From: Trichosporon coremiiforme
Taxonomy: Eukaryota > Basidiomycota > Tremellomycetes > Trichosporonales > Trichosporonaceae
Assembly: GCA_039545355.1 (NCBI GenBank)
Contig: BCJJ01000022.1
Span: 620,001-684,000, forward strand
DNA: 64,000 nucleotides
Direction of reading: 5' to 3'
Shown: positions 14,501 through 25,385 of the stretch, piece after piece
Numbering within the stretch: position 1 is the first letter of the stretch
How the letters are laid out: every line of letters begins with the position of its first letter
Made by a program: the position numbers and the translations under genes
The notes under the pieces: model-generated
Database searches by the model: none
Seen by the model: only the letters and a program-made list of their open reading frames with translations
Told to the model about the DNA's origin: nothing

Positions 14501-15412
14501 GTCAGCTAACGGGCCGATCAAGGGAGCTTACCGTCTGGCCCTTGACAAGCGCCTTGCTCGAAGAGTTGAAGTAGTTGGTGAAGAGCTCGCGCATCTTCTT
14601 TTGCATCTCTGGCGGGATGAGCTCCTCGACACCCTCCGGGAACTGCTCGTCGGCCTTGTCAGGCTGGGGACCGAGGTATGCGCGTCCGAATGTCTTGAGG
14701 AAGCTAGTCAGGAGCGGCATATTGCTGAACTGCGGGTCGTTCGTCATCTGATGGGGGCGTCAGCTTCCCCGTCCTGTTTGAAACAACTTACCCAGCGACT
14801 GAGAATCTTGCCAACTTCGCCGGCACCCTTGGACGCCCCCTCCGGCCACGCCGTGAGCATTGCCAGCTCAGCAACGATGCGCAGGATCGGTCGCTGGCGC
14901 GCGATGCGGTCCTTGTCCTCCTTCTCGCGGTCCTTGTCACTAACATCCTTGGACGGAGGAGGAGCAGGCGCCAGAGCAGCTAAGAGCGGGGGAAGGAGTA
15001 ATGGCAGAAACTCTGGCGCGAGGCGTTTATGCAGGTGAACAATGATCTGGGCTGTCAGCTTTACATCAAAAAGCTTTGAGCTCACATCTACTGCAACTTC
15101 GGGGTCACCGCGACCCTTGCTGGCTCCTTCAATGACGGCGGCGACCGTCTCCTCGAGGTACTTTGTCAAAACAAGACCATCGATCTCCTTGATGATGGTG
15201 TCTGCGGGGCCGACGAGTAGCGCACTCTTGAGCCGGTTCAGTAATGTGGTATGCTTCTTGAGCGACGAGTCAAGCTGTCCCGGAGGTCCTGTTCTGTCAG
15301 CTAGACAGCCGCGGCCAAGCTCACGATAAGCCTCATCGATCCAATAGTTTTCGACTTGTGTCAAGAGAGCACGCCTGCGGTTGTACTTGGCCACATAGTC
15401 GGCGGTGGACAT
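11561..15412 (-). CDS. UPF2: nonsense-mediated mRNA decay factor UPF2/NMD2
   Basis: Scaffold of the NMD surveillance complex, bridging UPF1 and UPF3 in the cytoplasm. I place 13 introns of 34-44 nt at 15289-15324, 15047-15085, 14748-14791, 14495-14531, 13686-13729, 13537-13574, 13248-13284, 13131-13166, 12946-12980, 12747-12783, 12581-12616, 12389-12422 and 11760-11795. Removing them leaves 3363 bases, exactly 1120 codons plus a stop. Three MIF4G-type helical segments are expected: an N-terminal one with LDSSLKKHTTLLNRLK, IIVHLHKRLAPEFLPLLLPP and RIVAELAMLTAWP; a central one with LLPHYARFIAILDPYMPDVG; and a third before a very acidic stretch (Glu/Asp runs around 12020-12200). The conserved UPF1-binding C-terminus includes MPFMLMTKRGNKAQ and QEHLKRLVLQNEKRQ. 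Length fits the family. Confidence 0.93.
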
Positions 15413-16096
15413 TGCCGGCTGATGGTTGGGCCTATGGCGCTTTGACGGCGCTCGACTCGGGTATCAGGATGATGGAGGCGTGAGGGGTGGCGGGGTGTGG
15501 GTGATTGTTGTGACGGCGGCGGCGGCGGCGGCGCGGGTTGAGCAAGTGGCCTTGGTGGTCACTCGCAGCAGGAGGAGCAGTGGCGGTGGTTCGCCAAGTG
15601 CAGGTGGAGGCGGACATCGGACGTGCTCCGTGGCCGGTGATCATGACGGCAGCCAGCCCAGCACCAGCCAGCGGGGCACTCTCTCTCAGTCTCAGCCCGC
15701 GTTCCTTCCGCGGGCACACAGGTGAACCTCAGTGCAACTCTCCCATCTCCGACTCCATCCTTAATATCACATCAACCTATCTTCCTCGTCCTCGGCAACG
15801 CTCCCAACCCTCTCGGCACTCCCCCTCCCACCCCTTTCTTGACTCCTTGCTTGCGTGGTCCCCGTCCCGCCCACCGACACCTCCACTGCGGTGGCCGAAT
15901 CACGCCCCGCCCATCCTACCGACGACACCGACTCGCCGACTTTGGACCCTAACCCCCACACGGCAGTCCGTGAGCCAGCGGCCGTCCATCCGGCCAGTCC
16001 GCCCAGCTGCGCCTCGACACCGGCGCCAAGGCTGTCTGCGGCCCTCACCACGCCGTCGTATCTTGAGGCGCCGGCGCCAGCCGGCCACACGGGGCC
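15413..16096. promoter_or_regulatory. divergent upstream region of UPF2 and DCAF7
   Basis: A 684-base region between opposite starts. The part next to DCAF7 (about 15730-16090) is strongly C/T-rich on the plus strand, as expected of a fungal promoter and leader. Several overlapping open frames here are Pro/Arg/Ser/Thr-rich low-complexity translations of that bias, not genes. Confidence 0.45.
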
Positions 16097-17505
16097 ATGA
16101 GTCTCCCCAACGTCCTGACCTACGATGCGTCGCGTAAGTTACCTACCTCCGTTTCCTCCATCGCTAACGCCAGATCCGCTCTATGGGATCGGCTTCAGCA
16201 ATGACGCGCGGCATGCGCACCGCGTCGCTCTGACGAGCTTCAACACCGGCCCGTCGAACAAGCTCACCGTCGTCGACCTCGCGCCGCAGCACCAGCACCA
16301 GCCCGGCTCCGCGGGATATGGGCAGCACGGGCAGGGAGGACAAGACTTTACGCAGCTCGCGAGCGCGAACCTCGCTTTCCCCGCGACGAAAGTCGCATGG
16401 GAACCCAGCTCGAGCACCGGGCGGCACGACGGGGGTTCCCTTCTCGCGACGACGGGCGATGTGCTCCGCATCTGGGAGCTGACGAGTGGGGAGAACGACT
16501 CCACCCCGGCACAGTCGCGCATCGGGTACGGGAGCAGGAACGGGTACGACGCGAGCTACAAGCTCACCGAGCGGAGTGTGCTTTCGAATGTGAGTGCGAG
16601 CGAGAGCGAGCTGCACATCGCCTCTGGAGCGATGGTGATCGCCGTGCCGTCAACCGCCAGGACGTGGCGATAGGCGACGGCACGAGCGACCACTTTCGCA
16701 CCAGCTACATCCATCACGCGCAGCTAACCCCCAGAGCAAGCAGCACATCTGCAACTTGCCCCCCATCACGAGTTTCAGCTGGAACCCGACCGCGCCGGCG
16801 TCCATCGTGACCTGCAGCACCGACACGACAGCAACGCTGTGGGACATTCACACCTCGACGGCCTTGACGCAGCTGATCGCGCACGACAGGGCAGTGTACG
16901 ACCTCTCGTGGCTGCCGCAGAGTGCCGAGATCTTCGTGTCCGTCGGCGCCGACGGTAGTCTACGTGCGTTCGACCTCCGGCAGCTCGAGCACAGCACGAT
17001 CCTGTATGAGACACCCAACTCAGCACCACTCGCCAGAATAGCCTTCAGCAACCGGGAACAGCACCAGCTGGCCTGTTTCAGCATGGACGACAGCAAGACG
17101 CTGATTCTCGACATGCGCTCTCCCGGTCAGCCGGTCGCTGAACTTCTGGGCCACAGCGCGCCCCTCAGTGCTATTGCGTGGGGTAACGGCGGCAGCAGCG
17201 TGGGGGAGTCAGGCGGCGGCTGGATAGCCAGTGCAGGCGACGATGGCCAGATCCTCATCTACGACCTGACGGAGAAGATCCCCGTCGAGCCCAAGCCCAA
17301 AGCTTCCAACGGCCCTTATGCCCTCTCCCCAGCGGTCGGGGAGACGCCGACGCGCACGCCGAGTCCCGCAAACAATGCGGTCGAGTACCAGCCCGTCCGG
17401 GCCTGGAGTGCGCCTGGCGAGATCAACAATCTCGCATATAACCGGGACGGGGACTGGGTCGGCGCCGTCTCGGGCCAGAGGCTCAGCGTCGTGCATCAGG
17501 TCTGA
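16097..17505 (+). CDS. DCAF7: WD40 protein of the DCAF7/WDR68/HAN11 family
   Basis: Beta-propeller scaffold; relatives bind DYRK-type kinases and act as CUL4-DDB1 substrate receptors. Three exons: 16097-16133, 16174-16589 and 16735-17505, giving 407 residues. The family hallmarks are in order: YGIGFSNDARHAHRVALTSF at the N-terminus; CNLPPITSFSWNPT immediately after the second splice; TLWDIHTSTALTQLIAHDR; FVSVGADGSLRAFDLRQLEH; then ASAGDDGQILIYDL and NNLAYNRDGDWVG in the last blades. Human DCAF7 is 342 residues; the extra length comes from a linker near residues 65-95 and a Ser/Pro-rich insert near 330-355. The TGA at 17503-17505 fits the usual family end after LSVVHQV, but the same frame stays open for 34 more codons to a TAG at 17608-17610 (reported separately). 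Converges on MCM7. Confidence 0.92.
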
Positions 17506-17610
17506 CTGCCGTCGTACGAGGCCGCGAGGCTGCAGGCCGAGCGGGCTGAGGCGCACGGAGACGTCGCGGCGGGCGTGTCTGGCGCGCTCGACTTTGAGGT
17601 GCCCTTTTAG
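17506..17610 (+). other. in-frame 34-codon extension after the DCAF7 stop
   Basis: Directly after the DCAF7 TGA the frame continues without a stop to a TAG at 17608-17610. It reads like protein: LPSYEAARLQAERAEAH followed by a segment ending LDFEVPF, with G or C at almost every third codon position, as in neighbouring genes. It may be translated by readthrough (the stop context is TGA CTG), joined by an atypical 36-nt intron (17500-17535, GTCTGA donor, CAG acceptor, but no branch-site motif in the usual place), or be a remnant of a longer reading frame. Confidence 0.4.
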
Positions 17611-18099
17611 GCTTGCACTCAGACTCTGCCTCGGATGTGCCAACGCCGCACTGAGCAGGGCCGAAAATGGACACTGTGCGGCCACCCCCACTGGCCCGGG
17701 CCACACTGTAGAACCATGAAATCCACACACACAATCCACCCCACATCCCCACACCCCATCCCACGCCCGCCCACATGCTCCACACACCATACGGAGAGAA
17801 GAAGAGACACTAGAAGGCCGACTCGGACGCAGACCCGACGCGAGCACTGAGTGACTGGAAGCCGCAGAATTCGTAACAGTATGCATTTTTATCATTTGCA
17901 GACCTATAAAGAAGATGAAATAGTACAAGAACGCGCGGCGAAAGGAAAGGCTAGGCGCGGGGTATATGACTACAGCATTGTCGGGAGGGGGTACGTGCGT
18001 GCCCGGGAGATATCAAGTGAGCAGCGAGTCTTTGGAGCTACTGGCCTCCGATCTGGCGACCTCCGGCGAGTTTCGGGCCTATCGGCCCTCGACAACCCT
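17611..18099. other. convergent intergenic region between DCAF7 and MCM7
   Basis: About 490 bases between the extended DCAF7 frame and the MCM7 stop. It includes C/A-rich sequence (about 17700-17800) and an A/T-rich patch (17870-17940) that may hold 3' processing sites for one or both genes. No gene seen. Confidence 0.4.
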
Positions 18100-20594
18100 C
18101 TACTCATCCGCATTGACGAAGCGGACCCGCTGCCCATTCGCCGAGCGCACCAGCACACCCATGTTCTCATACTCGGTGAGCGTGTCGATGAATTGGTTCT
18201 CCGTGAATCCCTTGGCGATGACGCGATTCCTGAGCTCGACCACAGACATGTCCTGGAGACTGCCGTCGTCGTCGCTGTCCGTGTCCTCGCCTGCGGCGCG
18301 GCGGCGCGCCGCTGCCCCGCGTCCGCTGGCCATGTCCTTGATGATACGGAAAATCTTGGACGTGTCCGAGTGATCCTCGCCCGAACGCGTCTGGTGCTCG
18401 TACAGCGAGGCTTTCGAGACGTCCATGAGCCGCAGGGCCTCGTCGACGTCGCCCTGCGAGACGACACTGGCCATGCGGAGGCGCGCCAGCGCCTGTGCCA
18501 GGCGCAGCACGCCGAGGAGTGTACGGGCGGAGACGTACGTAAAGTTCTTGTCCTCGGCCTCGTCCTCCTTCTGCTGCTTGCGCATCTGCACGTACGAGGA
18601 GACAATGTACTCGCTCATCGCGGCCGGGACCGTGGGGCGGATCTTGCGGCACTCGGCAATGTAGTGCCGCATCAGCGTCGGCTCCACTGCGTCAAAGTCC
18701 AGCTCCGGCGCCGCACTGTGCATGTGCACGTACGTGACGTGCTGGGCGAGCCGCTCGTCGTCGTCGCGCGACGGCGTGTCGAGGATCAGGAACAGAATGT
18801 CGAAACGCGACAGCAGGGCCGCGGGCAGGTTGATGTTCTCAACCGGCGAGACCTTGGGGTTGTACCGACCGTAGAGCGGGTTCGCGGCCGCGAGGATCGA
18901 GGTGCGCGCGTTCAGGGTGGTGGTGATGCCCGCCTTGGAGATGGAGATCGTCTGCTGCTCCATCACCTCGTGGATCGCCGTGCGGTCCGACTCGTCCATC
19001 TTGTCAAACTCGTCGATGCAGCAGATACCGTTGTCGGCGAGGACGAGTGCTCCGCCTTCCAGCACCATCTCGTCCGTGACGGGGTCGCGCATGACGGCCG
19101 CCGTGAGACCGACGCCGGACGAACCGCGACCAGTCGTGTACACGCCACGAGGCGCGACCTTGGTGATGTACTTGAGCAGCTGCGACTTGGCCACACCGGG
19201 GTCACCCATGAGGCACACGTTGATGTCGCCACGAATCTTCATACCGTCACCGACCGTCTTGGTGACACCGCCGATCAGGAGCAAGAGCAGCGCCTTCTTG
19301 ACGTCCTCGTGGCCGTAGATCTCGGGCGCAATCGAGTTGGCAAGGCGAGAGTACAGGTTCGGGTCCTCCTGGAGCTCGTGGACGGCTTCCATGATCTCGG
19401 GCGTAACCTCCATTGCGCTGTACTGCTTCTTCAGCTGGTGCACGTGCATCGCCTCGAGGAACGTGTCCTGCAGCAGGCCAGCGCGCATGGCGCGGAAGCC
19501 GGTGTACGGCGTCGGGAGGAAGATGCCCGAAATGTTGACGACGTCGCCGGGGTTGACGGAGCGCGTGAGCGCACCGTACATGTGCACCGTCATCGAGCGC
19601 GGAATGTGGCCGACGGGAACCTGGTCAGCCATCTCCTGGATCTTGACCTCCTGGAACGGCTGGAAGCGCGAAGCACGCGTCTGCATGTACAGACGGCCAT
19701 TGGTCTGGTTCGTCTTGCACGCGTCGGACGGGCAGGTCGCGAGCGGCGTGAACTGCTTCTGCGCAACCTCCTGGAAAATCTCGTTGCCGCACGACTCGCA
19801 CGTGTAGGCGTTCACGAGCAGCAGGGGCTTGACCTCGGACACGCGCGTGACAATGCCGCGCACCGTGATCAGGTGTCCAATGTGGTGCGCGCCGACGGTG
19901 CGCACGGCGAGGACCTCCTTCTTGTTCCTCGGCGGGCGGAAGTAGACGTTGAACCGCCGCATGAGCTCAGGAGGGAACGTCGAGGCCACGTCGACCTGTT
20001 CATTCTGCCCCTCTGCCTGCTCACTCGGCTCCTGGTTCGTATTCTCGCGCTGCTGCATGATGAGGTCGAGCACGTCGGCGGTGTAGTCGAGGTCGTGGTC
20101 CGGTTTCGGCTTAAGCTTGTCCATGACCTCGGCAAACAGCTGTACGTAGCGCCGCGTGTTGTTCATGATGTTCGTCAGGAGCGAGCGGTCCTGGTCAAAT
20201 TGCTGCAGGTCGTTCAGATCGACCACGACCTCGGTCGTCTGGCGGTTCGCGACCTTGCGCAGGATCCGCATGTACTTGGCCTTGCTGCGGCCCTCGCGGT
20301 CGTCCTCGAGGTCGAGCGAGTCAAGGTCCTCGATCTCCTCATCCGACTCCTCCTCGGCTCCGTCATCGTCGTCCTCGGGGATCGCGCGTCCTCTTCGCGG
20401 CTCGGCGACGAAACGCGTCAGGAAGTCGGTGATCTTTTCTGCACTTGTCAGTTGATTCGGTGCTTATACTCCAACTGGATACTAACGCGTCTCCTCCTCG
20501 TAGTTCACCTGACGGTTAGCTTATATTCACGACTGCTGGTAGCTGAACTCACCGGAATGCTCGCGACGGGAAGCACACCAACAGTCGCAGACAT
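18100..20594 (-). CDS. MCM7: DNA replication licensing factor MCM7
   Basis: Subunit of the MCM2-7 hexameric replicative helicase loaded at origins and part of the CMG helicase. Three exons: 20594-20553, 20508-20487 (a 22-nt microexon) and 20438-18100, giving 800 residues. After an acidic N-terminal stretch near residues 45-65 come the MCM N-terminal domain and the zinc-binding site (CESCGNE and CPSDACK), then the AAA+ core: Walker [13 protein letters not shown], Walker B CIDEFDKM, sensor [13 protein letters not shown] and arginine finger [26 protein letters not shown] and the C-terminal winged-helix segment fit MCM7 rather than other MCM paralogues. The start was chosen because exon 1, the microexon and exon 3 join in frame as ASIP-VNYEEET-QKITDFL, matching the conserved MCM7 N-terminus. 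A 960-codon plus-strand frame over it is a GC artefact. Confidence 0.96.
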
Positions 20595-22144
20595 CGGGGC
20601 GATCTCTTTCGTACGGGTGTCTGGTCGGAAGAAGCTGAAGCAGGGAGTTCACCTGGGCAGTCTGCGCGTGTGCGGGGTGGATGGGGCCAGATTACGCAAC
20701 GGAGGTCGAGGTGAGATGGGATGGAGAGTCTGATCAAGAAGGGAAATCAATCTCGCTGTGGTGGGTTGCTCGTTGTGGTTGAGCGCGTCGCGTCTCATTT
20801 GTGTACGTAACACCCTGAATTCATGTATTTTTGTTTATTTGGACCCCCCCACACGACCAGCCACCGCATCCGCACCCAGTCCAGCCTCTGCCCGATCTGG
20901 TCATCCTCGTCGCTGACGTCGTGAACGCCTCGATGCTGCATGTGGCCAACCTCGCCCGCAGAGAGCGAAGAAGGCAGATAAGCGGTACTGCACAAGTTCA
21001 GATGCACATGGGTACTACGCATCGGGCTCTCTGAGCCTCGAAGCATCTCCTGGTATGTGAATCACCGGTCAAACGAGCTTTTACGCGGCATGTCAACGGC
21101 CACTGCATCGCCCAAGACCTCACGAAGACATGGGCTGCGGCGACTGTAACCCATGGCCTTTATATCAGTAAGGACAGCACGGACATGGCCGTCACAGCTC
21201 AAGGCAGCCTTCTCACAACAGCCTCCACCTCCACCGAGCAGGTGGGCACGCCAACGTCGGAAGCGGTTCGACAGATGTACCGGAATCGCCACGTCCCAGC
21301 TTCCAGAAGCTCGGAAGATCTACGTCACGGGCCAACCGAGACAGCCCAAGCACGGACAGAACACGGCCGTGATGTGGAATTCGGATTGCTCTCTTCCAAA
21401 AGTCACTTGATTGCCGCTGGCGCCGCTAGTACCGTAGGTGCAAGCCGCAGACGAGCGAGACGAGGCGTTGCGCCGTCGAAACCTCTGCTTAGTCCGGAAC
21501 GGAGCAATGGAATGATAGACGACAGGCGAGATCGGAGGCAGCTGCAAGCTGGGAACTGGGGGCTGAGAATGGCGTTGGAATGATGAGACCGGTAGATCAC
21601 GGCCCAAGTGGCCCAACTCAACTCCACCTTGGGTCGATCGGACGCCACCTCCGTCAGATCAGTGTTTCTACCGTCCTCAACCGCCGCCAAGCCCATCCAA
21701 GCACTCTTCGCCTTGTCTCAGCAATCGAGCGGGGCATTGTCTCCTGCTCTCCCTCCACGTTTGCCCACTGGAATCAGATCCTGTCGGGTGGAGCGGCCCC
21801 GCGCGGCAACGGTGGTAGCGGCGGCACATGCCGGCTCGACGCGGCTATGGACGTAGGTTGGTTCGGTCGTTCCTTGGAACTACTGCCTAGAACTCCAGAG
21901 TCCAGGTCGTCGGGATGGAGGACGCCGTATGAAACGCCCAGCTATGCGGTGCGGCAACGGCACCGCCCACACGATCTTGTGCGGCAACGGGTGCATGCCC
22001 CGCGGGGCCGGGCGAGGACGTACAGGGCATTGCGCCGTGTCATCAGCTGACTTGGCGGAGGTGGGCAGATAACACTGTTGATTGTGGCTGGTATATAAAC
22101 AGGAGAGCCGGGTCTCTGGGCCGGGTCAAGCATCCTCGCCTATC
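20595..22144. promoter_or_regulatory. divergent region upstream of MCM7 and a sugar porter
   Basis: A 1.55 kb region without a recognisable gene. Open frames (for instance 21185-21583 and 21580-22050, plus strand) lack domains and codon consistency. The right end is a TATA-type promoter for the transporter, listed separately. The left end includes the MCM7 leader. Confidence 0.45.
22092..22099 (+). promoter_or_regulatory. TATA box of the sugar porter gene
   Basis: TATATAAA lies 46 bases before the transporter ATG at 22145. A strong TATA element is typical of regulated rather than housekeeping fungal genes, which fits an inducible sugar transporter. The leader would be very short. Confidence 0.55.
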
Positions 22145-23982
22145 ATGACCAAGAAAGAGGAGACGAACCACTTCCTGCTCGTGCCGAGTGAGTTCCACCT
22201 CTAACCGCTGGCAACACCCGCTGACTTCAGACAACACGGCGACGCACTGGTGGCGCGACAAAGGCTTGCGCCAGAACGTGCTGCACTGCGTCGGCTGCTG
22301 TCTCTGTGTCTTCTACATCGGTTATGACCAGTCCCTGCTCAGTGCTTTGCAGGCTCTGCCGCAGTGGAACGAGTACTTTGACAACCCGAAGGGGGAGTGG
22401 CTCGGCCTGATTGCCGCGTCGCTCTTCTTCCCCGCGCTTTTCACCGTCTTCATCTCGTCGTGGATCTCGCAGCGGTTCGGACGCAAACCCGCCATCTTCG
22501 TCGGTGCCACGATGATCATCGCCGGTGCACTGCTGAATGGTCTCGCGCAGAACACGGGACAGTTCATTGGTGGCCGTGCTCTCCTCGGTGCTGGAGGTGC
22601 TATGACCAAGGTGAGTCAGCTGCAGCACTGTGGACGTAGCTGACGTTCAGGTATGCGCTGCTCCGCTCCTGAACGAGATCGCGCACCCGCGTATCCGTGA
22701 GCGGATGGCCTCGTCGTACTACGGCTGGTACTTTGTCGGCTCGACGATTGCGTCCTGGCTCTGTCGTGAGTGACCGTCTAGCTTCGTTGTCTTATCCCAA
22801 GCTAACCCCCAGTCGCCGGCGTCTTCATCCCTGGCCCCTGGGGCTGGCGCCTCCCGTGCATCTTCCAATGCGTCGTGCCCTTCATCGTGATGACGATCAT
22901 CTTCTTCGCGCCCGAGTCGCCCCGTTTCCTAGTCGGCAAGGGACGCCATTCCGAGGCCCTGCGCGTGCTGGCCAAGTACCATGCAAACGGGAAGGAGGAC
23001 GACCCCATGGTGCAGCTCGAGTACAACGAGATTGTGGTCGCGCTCGAGTCCGAGGGCGAGGAGAAGGATACCTCCTGGCTGGACCTTGTGCGTACCCCGG
23101 GCAACAGGAGGCGTGTGGCCATGGTCGTCCTCATTGCATTCGGTACCAACTGGCTCGGAAACGCCCTCATCGCGTACTACCTCACTCCTGTCCTCAAGTC
23201 CGTCGGCATCACGAGCCCAGTGCAGACCACGTCCCTCAATGCCGGCATGGCGATGTGGAACGTGCTCGTGTGCCAGGTCGCCGCCTTCCAGGTACCCCGC
23301 ATCTCGCGCCGCGTGTCCTTCTTCACCTCGCACGCAGGCATGATCTTCTGTCTCGCCTTCATCGCCGGCTTTAGCGCCGCCTTCCAGGCCGACCCGGAGA
23401 AGAACAAGGGTCTCGGACTGGGCACTGTGCCGTTCCTCTTCATCTTTTACGGCTTCTACGACATTGCGTGGCAGATCCTCCAGTTCCACTATCCCACTGA
23501 GATCCTCCCGTTCCGTCTGCGTACCAAGGGTCTCGCGCTCTTCACCGCGTGCCAGGTCGGCGCCAACTCGTTCAACCAGTTCGTCAACCCCATCGCGCTG
23601 GAGAACATCAAGTGAGTCAAAGTCGGCTGGCCCCGGCTGTGCCGCCACTACTCCACTTTCTTTTTTCTGCCTTTGCTAACATACCAGGTGGAAGTACTAC
23701 CTCGTCTACATCGCGATCAACATCGCCTACATCGTCTACTTCTACTTCTACCTGATCGACACGCGCGGCCTGCCGCTCGAGGAAGTCACGCTGCTCTTCG
23801 ACTATCCCCGGCGCACGGCGCGCGAACAGGCCCACGCCGAGATGGAGAACCGTATCCAGGCCGAGGAGGAGCGCCAGCGTGGCTTGGGCAAGATCGACGC
23901 CGAGTTCCCGGCGGACGACAAGGCGAGTGAGGAGAGGGTCGAGGTCGCCGAGGTCGCGCCGGTCGCGCAGGTTGCCAAGTAA
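22145..23982 (+). CDS. MFS sugar porter, hexose/lactose-permease type
   Basis: Plasma-membrane proton-coupled sugar transporter of the fungal sugar porter family. Five exons: 22145-22187, 22231-22610, 22651-22765, 22813-23611 and 23688-23982, all with GTGAGT donors, giving 543 residues. About twelve membrane helices. Family motifs: QRFGRKPAIFVGA in the TM2-TM3 loop, GGRALLGAGGA in TM4, ESPRFLVGKGRHSEALRVL after TM6, QFHYPTEILPFRLR before TM10, and DTRGLPLEEVTLLFD in place of the PETKGxxLEE signature after TM12. The sequence around AKYHANGKEDDPMVQLEYNE resembles the lactose/cellobiose permease branch (LAC12-like). The substrate is therefore likely a sugar, but the exact one is not readable. 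The hydrophilic tail of about 60 residues is Glu/Ala/Val-rich. Confidence 0.9.
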
Positions 23983-24557
23983 GGAAAATTGGCTGTTGTA
24001 GAATTCAAATGAATCGATTTCGCGGGTTATTGGGGGGATGTTTGCGCCACCGATGTGTCAGCTTGCGTGCATCGTCCCAGCCGGGCACGTTTTTGGAGTA
24101 CTTCGCACACCTTTGAGTTGCACAGAGTCGCATCGGCCAGGCTGTGGCTCAGGCTCACTCGCCGTAATTGTTTGATGTATACTGTCTGCCGGCTGCTCGC
24201 CTGTTGTGTGGCTGCTTGATTCCTGCCGTCTGCTGCCTGCTGGGCGAGCGCGTGGTTGTGCGCTGTCGCAAGTGATGGCCTGAAGATCCCACCCTGCCGA
24301 CGCCTGCTGACTTGATCTGATGTTGTTGGCAACGGAGAAGAGTAGGCCGAGAGGATCATCGAGGCTGTTCTTCAGCCTAGTGACCCATCGTCTGCACTGG
24401 CATCTTTCCGAAGCGTAGAGGACCTGCGGTCAACCAAAAGTAGGGGAAGACTGAAGGCCATGTGCGAGAGTTGGGAGGCAGGTGTCGACGGCAAGCAGAC
24501 AGCGAACCATCAGCGAGCAGGCATTAGCAGCCTAGGATGGTGGGTGCTGTACAACAC

Positions 24558-24685
24558 ATTCGTCCGGTCGTCGGGCCCTCTCCGTGCCATATTCAACTGC
24601 GAGTATTGTCCGGTCATCCGGCCCTCTCTACGCAGTGTAGTGCAGTAAGTCAAGTCCTACGGATTGCCCGGTCGTTGGGTCCTCT
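24558..24685. repeat. three imperfect 23-24 bp repeats
   Basis: Related blocks at 24558-24581, 24604-24627 and 24663-24685 share a core like GTCCGGTCGTCGGGCCCTCT with a few changes each, spaced 46 and 59 bases apart. They lie about 600 bases past the transporter stop. They may be protein-binding sites or a decayed tandem repeat. Confidence 0.5.
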
Positions 24686-25009
24686 GAGTTTCAGTGGTGG
24701 TGTGAGTGATGATGAAGAAGAACACGCTGCAGTCCCGAGAGGCTTCTTATATATACGACGGCCTTGCTATGGCCCCCGGGCTATGAGGGATGCCAGGGTC
24801 ACATCGGGAGGTGAAGAGGCCAGGACGGCGCCAACTTAATGCGAACATGTGCTGTGATGAGCGAGCGTAGTGCTTGCATGCACATCGGACGACATCAGGA
24901 CGCAAGGGGAGAGGGCTTGGCGGTGCGCTCGGCGCGGGGTCGCAAAGGTCGATGCCTAGTCACGTCCAACTGTGTAAGGAGTGCGTTTATGCGACTCGCC
25001 ACACACCTG

Positions 25010-25235
25010 TTCACACACCAGCAGTGGTCCGGAATTATCGCCACGGCTCAAGGTCGGAGGAAGCCTCAGCTAGTTTCAACGTCTCCCACGGTTGTTCACC
25101 CTCACAACACTGCACACCACACACGAGCGAAGAGCGGGAGAGTGCGAGTGCAGACGCCGCATACACGCGGACAGCGTGCATGATCTGGATATCGAGGTTG
25201 GAGGAGGGCTTTGCTAAGCTTAACGTTTCCCACGG
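25010..25235 (+). repeat. dispersed repeat, copy 1 (two internal 45-bp motifs)
   Basis: This block matches the reverse complement of 38025-38265 along its length. Shared pieces in order are CTGTTCACACACCAG, GGTCGGAGGAA, TTTCAACGTCTCCCACGG, TTGTTCACCCTCAC, ACTGCACAC, GAGTGCGA, CCGCATACAC and ATCGAGGTTGGAGGA. The core motif (GGTYGGAGGA, then a GCTAG-like element, then AACGTYTCCCACGG) occurs twice inside, at about 25049-25093 and 25192-25234. No coding potential and no target-site duplication was identified. Confidence 0.65.
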
Positions 25236-25341
25236 TCGTTCGCACCTCTGGGTCTCGAGCGGCCCTAGCACACAACGGTGAAGTGCTCTCAGACGTCGAC
25301 GTACACAATCAGTGTGCAAGGCCGAGACCTCAATGTCCATC

Positions 25342-25385
25342 AAGGTCGGAGAAGGGCTTTGCTAGTTTCAACGTCTGCCACGGGT
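25342..25385 (+). repeat. extra copy of the dispersed-repeat core motif
   Basis: AAGGTCGGAGAAGGGCTTTG followed by CTAGTTTCAACGTCTGCCAC repeats the core motif of the dispersed repeat about 150 bases after its second internal copy, giving three motif copies here at near-regular spacing. Confidence 0.6.

Noticed and set aside
17851..20733. 960-codon plus-strand open frame over MCM7
   Set aside because: Exactly antisense to MCM7 with Leu/Arg/Val/Asp-rich translation; the minus strand has all MCM motifs. Long antisense frames arise here from GC-rich third positions.
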